Assembly: GCA_000149265.1 (NCBI GenBank)
Contig: CH003018.1
Location: forward strand, 717,904 to 781,903
Reading direction: 5' to 3'
From: Ciona savignyi
Taxonomy: Eukaryota; Chordata; Ascidiacea; Phlebobranchia; Cionidae
Length of the DNA: 64,000 nt
Of this stretch, positions 59,101 to 64,000 are shown in pieces (position 1 is the first letter of the stretch; every line of letters begins with the position of its first letter). A model generated the notes under the pieces. That model was not told the origin of the DNA. It did no database searches and saw only the letters and a program-made list of their open reading frames with translations. Both the position numbers and the translations under genes were made by a program.

Positions 59101-59394
59101 TGCTCGCCGTTTACAAAAAAGTTAATATATTCTCATACACATTCGCGTGAACAGGTTTTCGTGAGTCAGCTGTACGTACTACTTGACATTTGCTCTCGAG
59201 GTCGACGTGCTGTGGCACCTGAGCGCCGCTCCCTAGCGCCATCTATGCGCAGACTGGCAGCAAATCAATTACGCAAAACTCTGCAAAGAAAACGAGTTTG
59301 TTCCGCCAAGTTCCGGTACAGATATCCGGAGTGTGAGATGGCAAACGAAGAAGGTGTCAATCTTGCAAGTATTGAGATTCAGTGGATTCACTAA
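56181..59394 (+). CDS. DIPK2: Divergent protein kinase domain 2 (DIPK2 / C3orf58 family), 5' incomplete
   Basis: DIPK2A/B are Golgi or secreted kinase-fold proteins. Phase-consistent exons: 56181-56475, 56884-56979, 57238-57558, 58164-58351, 58404-58550, 58618-58777, 58847-59046, 59155-59394. The first called exon has a membrane anchor, FIHIVVIANVGTLIWFVVGC, probably a type II signal-anchor; no in-frame ATG precedes it, so an upstream exon is missing. Next comes CGNFSCFGTSLC, matching the CPACFGTSWC signature. Then SELNLNNWICDKFKRP, RMADRIVRRVANKRGSVLLQ, FPPYEGWLFQQTIGSCGSLI, YDAPWKTRLDVAIQ spliced to LLDLAEHFTHNDLSYII, VILVDRQ (DFG-like Asp), VNYYVVCRHFLT and GGLLHHP. These follow human DIPK2A in order. 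The 57238 acceptor is weak. The last intron (59047-59154) is 108 nt, in frame and stop-free. Confidence 0.88.
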
Positions 59395-59847
59395 ATACAC
59401 CAAATTAATAGTCGGGTGGGGAGTTTATTTGCGAAAATTAAATGATACAAAAGCAATATTTAGTTGTTTTGTCACGTAAAGCACAGAGGGAACTGCGAGG
59501 TTTAGGTTTTGCATTTCACAAACAAATAGAAAATGTAAACGAACTACAGAAAATATTAAGCGCTACCAAATTAATATTAAATTGAAAAAAAAAGAAAAAA
59601 TATTTAAGTTAGTACGCTTTACAGAGCATGGATTAGAAAACACAGTGATGTGATCATCGGCACTTGATGTTAGACCTTGCGTTGCATGAATAAGGCACCA
59701 AGGGCATTGAGTACATACTGTTGATGATATTAATTACAGTGCTTATAATGTGCATGGTAAATAGGGATCAGTCGCGGTGGGACCGAGCTAATGAATACTG
59801 TGTACTACGCTGGTGGAAGTGCAACTAGTAGTTCAAACTACCGAATG
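59395..59847. other. Short convergent gap between DIPK2 and CEP170
   Basis: About 450 bp, the 3' UTRs of both genes; no further feature seen. Confidence 0.6.
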
Positions 59848-62800
59848 TTAGTTCCGAAGCAAATCGTGTAGATTCTTGTCGGGGTCGATTATATCATCGG
59901 CGCGTGTCAACTGCATTTCAACGTGACGCAGATTGTTCACCACTAGCGCCATCTCCTGGCTAGATGTTTGCTGTAGAAGAGGCACATTTGTTCGAGTGAG
60001 CTCAAATGGCGGAGATCGACCGTGCAAATATCCAATCTTGCCCGTTAAGCTATCCGCCACCGCGCACAACCTTTCCGTTAGCGCACATACATTTGACAGC
60101 ATAAGAGAATCAAGAGCGCCACCGTTCGACCAAGTTTTCCGCAGACACTTGTCATTCTTCAAGGCAGGAGGGGAGGGAATAACGACGGCAGGTTGAATGT
60201 GCTGATCCAAACTATCAGCATCCGTTGCTACGGTGGTAGTCGATGACGTCATCAAAGAGGACGAGGTCAAAGTCGAGTCGAGGTCGTCAAGAGATTTAGA
60301 AGTGAGTATGCGGAGATCTCGGGCGAGGTCGTGACTTGCTTGGGCGATCTCATCACTCATTTCGCCATCTGGCGGCGATCTAGATTGAATTTCATACTTA
60401 ACAATGTGTACCCGATTTAAACGATTAGTGCGTTTACTAGGTTCAGGTGGGAATAAAGTCTATGTGCAAACAAACTAAACTACCGAAAGGCCAACCATGT
60501 GTTAGGCACTCCTAATCGTTAAACATGTTTATTTAAAACATTACATTTATCATTGCAATCATAAACGTTTAACCATTTACTATCTTGTAGAACAAACAAT
60601 ATGACAATTTTAAATTTGTTTCGGCAAGCAAAACTAATGGATCCAGAGTCCCAGGTTAGCAAATCACCTTTGATATACATACTCTGTTAGAAAAGTTTCA
60701 CAGCCCAGTATAATATACCTATTGTAAGTGCATGTGTCAAGTGATGTGCCGGTGCTAATACTGCTCGTCATGTTGTTGTTGTTGCTGTCAAGCTCCGATT
60801 CCGACGTCGATGCGCAATCCGAGTATGTTTGCGGGGTGTTCGACTTTCGGCGTGATTCCAATCTGCGAGAGCGGTATGTTGCGCGGTCTAAACTTCCAGA
60901 TCTTGTGGGTCTGTGAAAAGTTTGCACGATGTTATTGCAAAAATATTAAGCTAAAAAAGTTATTCCAACCTTGAATCATTAGTTCTGCTTTTGCGTACTA
61001 TCTTGGCTCCCAAGCTGGTGTTTGTCCGTTGTGTGTCAAGTACACTTCCTTCAGTCTCGGTTGTTATGCTACCGCGGGAGTGTCGTCGAGATCGAGACGC
61101 GGGCGTGGCTGGGCCCTGAACGACGGCGATTGATGATGTCATAATAGGTATTGTTGGAAAATAATGGACTCACTCTTTTCTTAAACGAGCGTAGATTGCT
61201 AAAGCTTTCAGTGTCAGAAGATTCGGTTTCGCTGCAGCGTGACATTCGTCTCGCTGGTGGTCTGGAAAGTTCATTCAATCGCTCCATGCTGGTACGAACT
61301 ATGGAAAATTAATTTATTTATGGAATTGTTTTTGTGAAAGTCAATTCAATACCTTTTTTCTTCTCTTTGGGTGGTTTGCTTACTGTGGTGCTTGTAAGTG
61401 AGTCCGATTGCCAAGGTCTGAAATTAAAATTATGTCTGCAATATATTTAAAACACAAAATAATAAAGCGGATTAAAGTTTACCTGGTCTTGTCCACATCT
61501 TTTGCTTTATTCTGACGTAACAAAGTGGTGCGATTAAGACGGAGTGACGACTCACAATCTGAGCTGGAATTATTTCGAGGTATGCCAAGTGACCGGCGAT
61601 GGTTTTTTCGAAGACATTCAGTGTCCGAAGACAACGTGGTGGTAGATGTCTGGGAATAAGGTGAAAAACAAAGTTCAACAATCTAAACAAGAACCAAAAT
61701 TCTATGAAAAAGAGGAATTATATCAGGGAATACCTGGGAGCCAAGAGATCTTCTTGACATGTCGGGTTTCTTCGATTTTGACAAGTTTGGAGATCGATTA
61801 CTGAAGGTTGGTTGGCTGGATGTGGATGAGGTGGACAACAAAGCTGATGACGATTGGCTTTTTGCTTTCAAACCCACAGTAACGTTGCTACGTTTGCGAC
61901 TTAGCGTCGGCGTTTCTCTGGTTTGTTGCAATCGATCTTTGTTCTGTTTGTTTCGTTCCAACTTAAGACGTGCACTGAGAGGTTCACCCTTGCTACTTTT
62001 CAACCTCTCACTTAATGCTCGTCGGGGACTGGCTCTCGACCACCGGTCACTAGAATGGCCATCTGCTAAACTCACCACACTTGAATCATCGAAATGTTGA
62101 GAAGAAATAATATCACAACTGACACGATCAATCTGCATAGAAAGAAAAAAAATTAAAATGGAAAATAAAAGGAAAAATAGTCATCCACGTAATGGGAAAA
62201 ATGAGCAGATATTACACATTAATGTACACAATAGTGACTTTTTTAACCAATCCACTGGGTGCAAGCAAATGTGCTAAGTAAGTGTCAGTGTAATGACATA
62301 AGCGGCAGGATTAAAAACATTTTATAAAATTTAGGCTATAGGTCAATTGTACTATCGGCCAGCTACACCAACCAATGAGAAAAATAAAAGTGTTTATTAT
62401 ACCGGATCAGTGAGTTTGGGGAATTCAACCGAATCTGAGGTGCTGGATAAATCACTGACTTCTGGAGAAATCTTCGGAATTAGTTCTTTTGAAATGCCAG
62501 GGGTTGTTTTTGTGAAACTGTTTGATCGGATCAACATGGGTGGGGCGGGTTTGCATGTGGCATCTGGTATCTCAGAGTTAGGTACGATCCCGCTTGGTTT
62601 ATCTTTGGTGAAGCTATTAGACCGGAGAAGTGGTTGTGCTCGTTCAACAGATGAATCACGTGATGAGCACTCATGGGTGATAACTTTCCCCGACAACGGA
62701 CGTCGAGATCTTATTGGTCGGCAGTTTCCTGGAGTTTCTTTGTTGTCCCGAACAATTTCCACCAGTGGTGGGGTTAAGCCTCCCTGCTTACTTTCATTTG

Positions 62801-63615
62801 ACTTCCCAACCACTGGCTCGCTTGTTGATTTCTTTGGTTGCATTGGTGTCAACATTAAATCATTGTCATCAGCTGCATATGTGTCTCCAGCTATTGGGTT
62901 ATTTTGAACATTTTCCTTGACCTCTGGTTCATCATGTGGAGATTTATTACTTCTGTCGTTTGAAGAAGTAGAGCTAAAAAAAGAAATATATGGAGGCTTT
63001 ACAAAAGTAAAGCTAGTAAAATTGATAGTAAAATTATTACCCATTTACGTGCAGTTAAACAGAAAATATTCCATTGCCAGTTATCTAAGGTTCCGAACTG
63101 TTAATATGTGACATACCTTATTGAACTGGTCCTTGATCTAGCTGCAGCAATCCTAGCAGCTTGTACAGCCTTGATGGGAATAGCAGGTAAGGAACGTCTT
63201 ATTCGACGACCTTCCGACCCTGAACGACTCATATCTGCACAGCAGTGATTTTGTAATTTATAATAGTATATTTGCGTATACCATATTTTAAATAAGAAAA
63301 AACACGCAATATTTTATATATAATATGCTTATTAGTGGAGCAAAAAGTACATTTAATCTTTTTTTTACAAAAAAATGGAACTGTTTAAAGTACTATTTGA
63401 TAGGTAAACTCGATCCTCACTGATATCAAACACTTCACGACAAACGAGATCCATAAGCCATGATGGGAATAGAAATATCTACCTTCATCGACCTCACAAT
63501 CTTCCTTCCCACTTGCTTGAGCTGTGGTTGGTTGAGTTGAGATTTGATGCTGATTCACCCACTCGTTCACCCAACTTGTACGTAACTCACTTGGGTCAGC
63601 ATCAGCCCCACCAAT
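59848..63615 (-). CDS. CEP170: CEP170-family centrosomal protein, C-terminal part (partial)
   Basis: CEP170 proteins carry an N-terminal FHA domain and a long basic tail that binds microtubules and mother-centriole subdistal appendages. This is the tail; the FHA exons lie past 64000. Exons (minus, approximate): 63615-63480, 63234-63119, 62975-62400, 62138-61735, 61650-61484, 61421-61358, 61290-61172 (split by a short intron at about 61116-61171), 61115-60970, 60913-60719, 60381-59848. Recognised pieces: SLPAIPIKAVQAARIAAARS; repeated LLRSNSFTKDK and LIRSNSFTKTT; RRALSERLKSSKGEPLSARL; TYSDCASTSESELDS; and the end SDEIAQASHDLARDLRILT...RKTWSNGG...VPLLQQTSSQEMALVVNN then LRHVEMQLTRADDIIDPDKN. 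The end aligns with the C-terminal segment of vertebrate CEP170/CEP170B (EEIARISQDLA; RRTWSRDE; LKRVEKQL..NAMIDPDG). The middle is Ser/Arg-rich and disordered. Confidence 0.9.
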
Positions 63616-64000
63616 CTGTCATATTATACAACATAACCATCGCAAGTAAATCCCAAGTGACAAAAGTAAAACGCACAGAAATCTAAAACTAAATGCCTAA
63701 TGTGATTAGATATAATAACGTACTTCATAAATAATATTTTCTTAATACGAGACTAATCGAAGCTCGCAAAATAAAACCTAATTCTGTTTCTACAACATAG
63801 CGTAAGACCAAATCAGTAAACTTTGACAAATAATAACTCTGTTGTGGTGTCCGTGCAACTAGGAGAATGTCTACGCAGCTGAATTAACTAAGATTTGACA
63901 ATAGCCAGCCAGAGCAAATACTAAACTTGAAGTTTCCACAATATCAGACCGTGGTGTTTTTATTCAAACACAATTCAAACAAAACCACTAAAAGCTCTCG
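63616..64000 (-). other. CEP170 intron sequence at window edge
   Basis: AT-rich; no exon recognised. The acceptor of the exon at 63615 (tgacag, minus strand) shows that the gene continues to the right. Confidence 0.55.

Overview
ORGANISM. This is animal nuclear DNA: AT-rich, with split genes, short GT-AG introns and no operon layout. The gene set (vinculin, PGAP1, a STAT5/6-type STAT, UBE3B, IFT56, TPPP, DIPK2, a CEP170-family gene) fits a compact invertebrate chordate genome. About a dozen copies of one tRNA-headed SINE, whose tail reads like 'ggataggatattcatgttta' on the opposite strand, suggest a tunicate of the genus Ciona. The species is inferred from memory of that repeat, not proven. 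One 100-N assembly gap lies at 13140-13239. LAYOUT. 1-883: 5' end of vinculin (minus). 884-7367: intergenic, with a SINE, a hAT-type MITE and small inverted repeats. 7368-10897: PGAP1 (plus). 10898-12570: intergenic, with a dead hAT transposase. 12571-21214: STAT (plus, 20 exons, about 876 aa, with an N-terminal extension). 21215-24067: no gene recognised. 24068-27883: VWA plus DUF4537-like protein (minus, 15 exons, about 830 aa, one GC-AG intron). 27884-30334: two near-identical SINEs. 30335-39530: UBE3B HECT ligase (plus). 40553-45975: a 42-bp tandem repeat split at a TTAA by a 5,223-bp transposon. 46477-51640: IFT56/TTC26 (plus). 53658-54762: TPPP/p25-alpha (minus, 5 exons, 164 aa). 56181-59394: DIPK2 (plus, 5' exon missing). 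59848-63615: C-terminal half of a CEP170-family gene (minus, continues past 64000). HOW THE GENES RELATE. They are unrelated housekeeping, cytoskeletal and signalling genes. Three are tied to cilia or microtubules (IFT56, TPPP, CEP170), but nothing shows co-regulation. The most unusual object is the transposon at 40704-45926. It has near-perfect 176-bp terminal inverted repeats, a TTAA target duplication, two opposed arrays of a 32-bp repeat, and an internal second inverted repeat around a THAP-finger ORF and a P2X7-tail-like ORF. It looks like a fusion of two related Kolobok-like elements. Exon boundaries were read by eye from splice signals, reading phase and family similarity recalled from memory; no alignment or database search was run.
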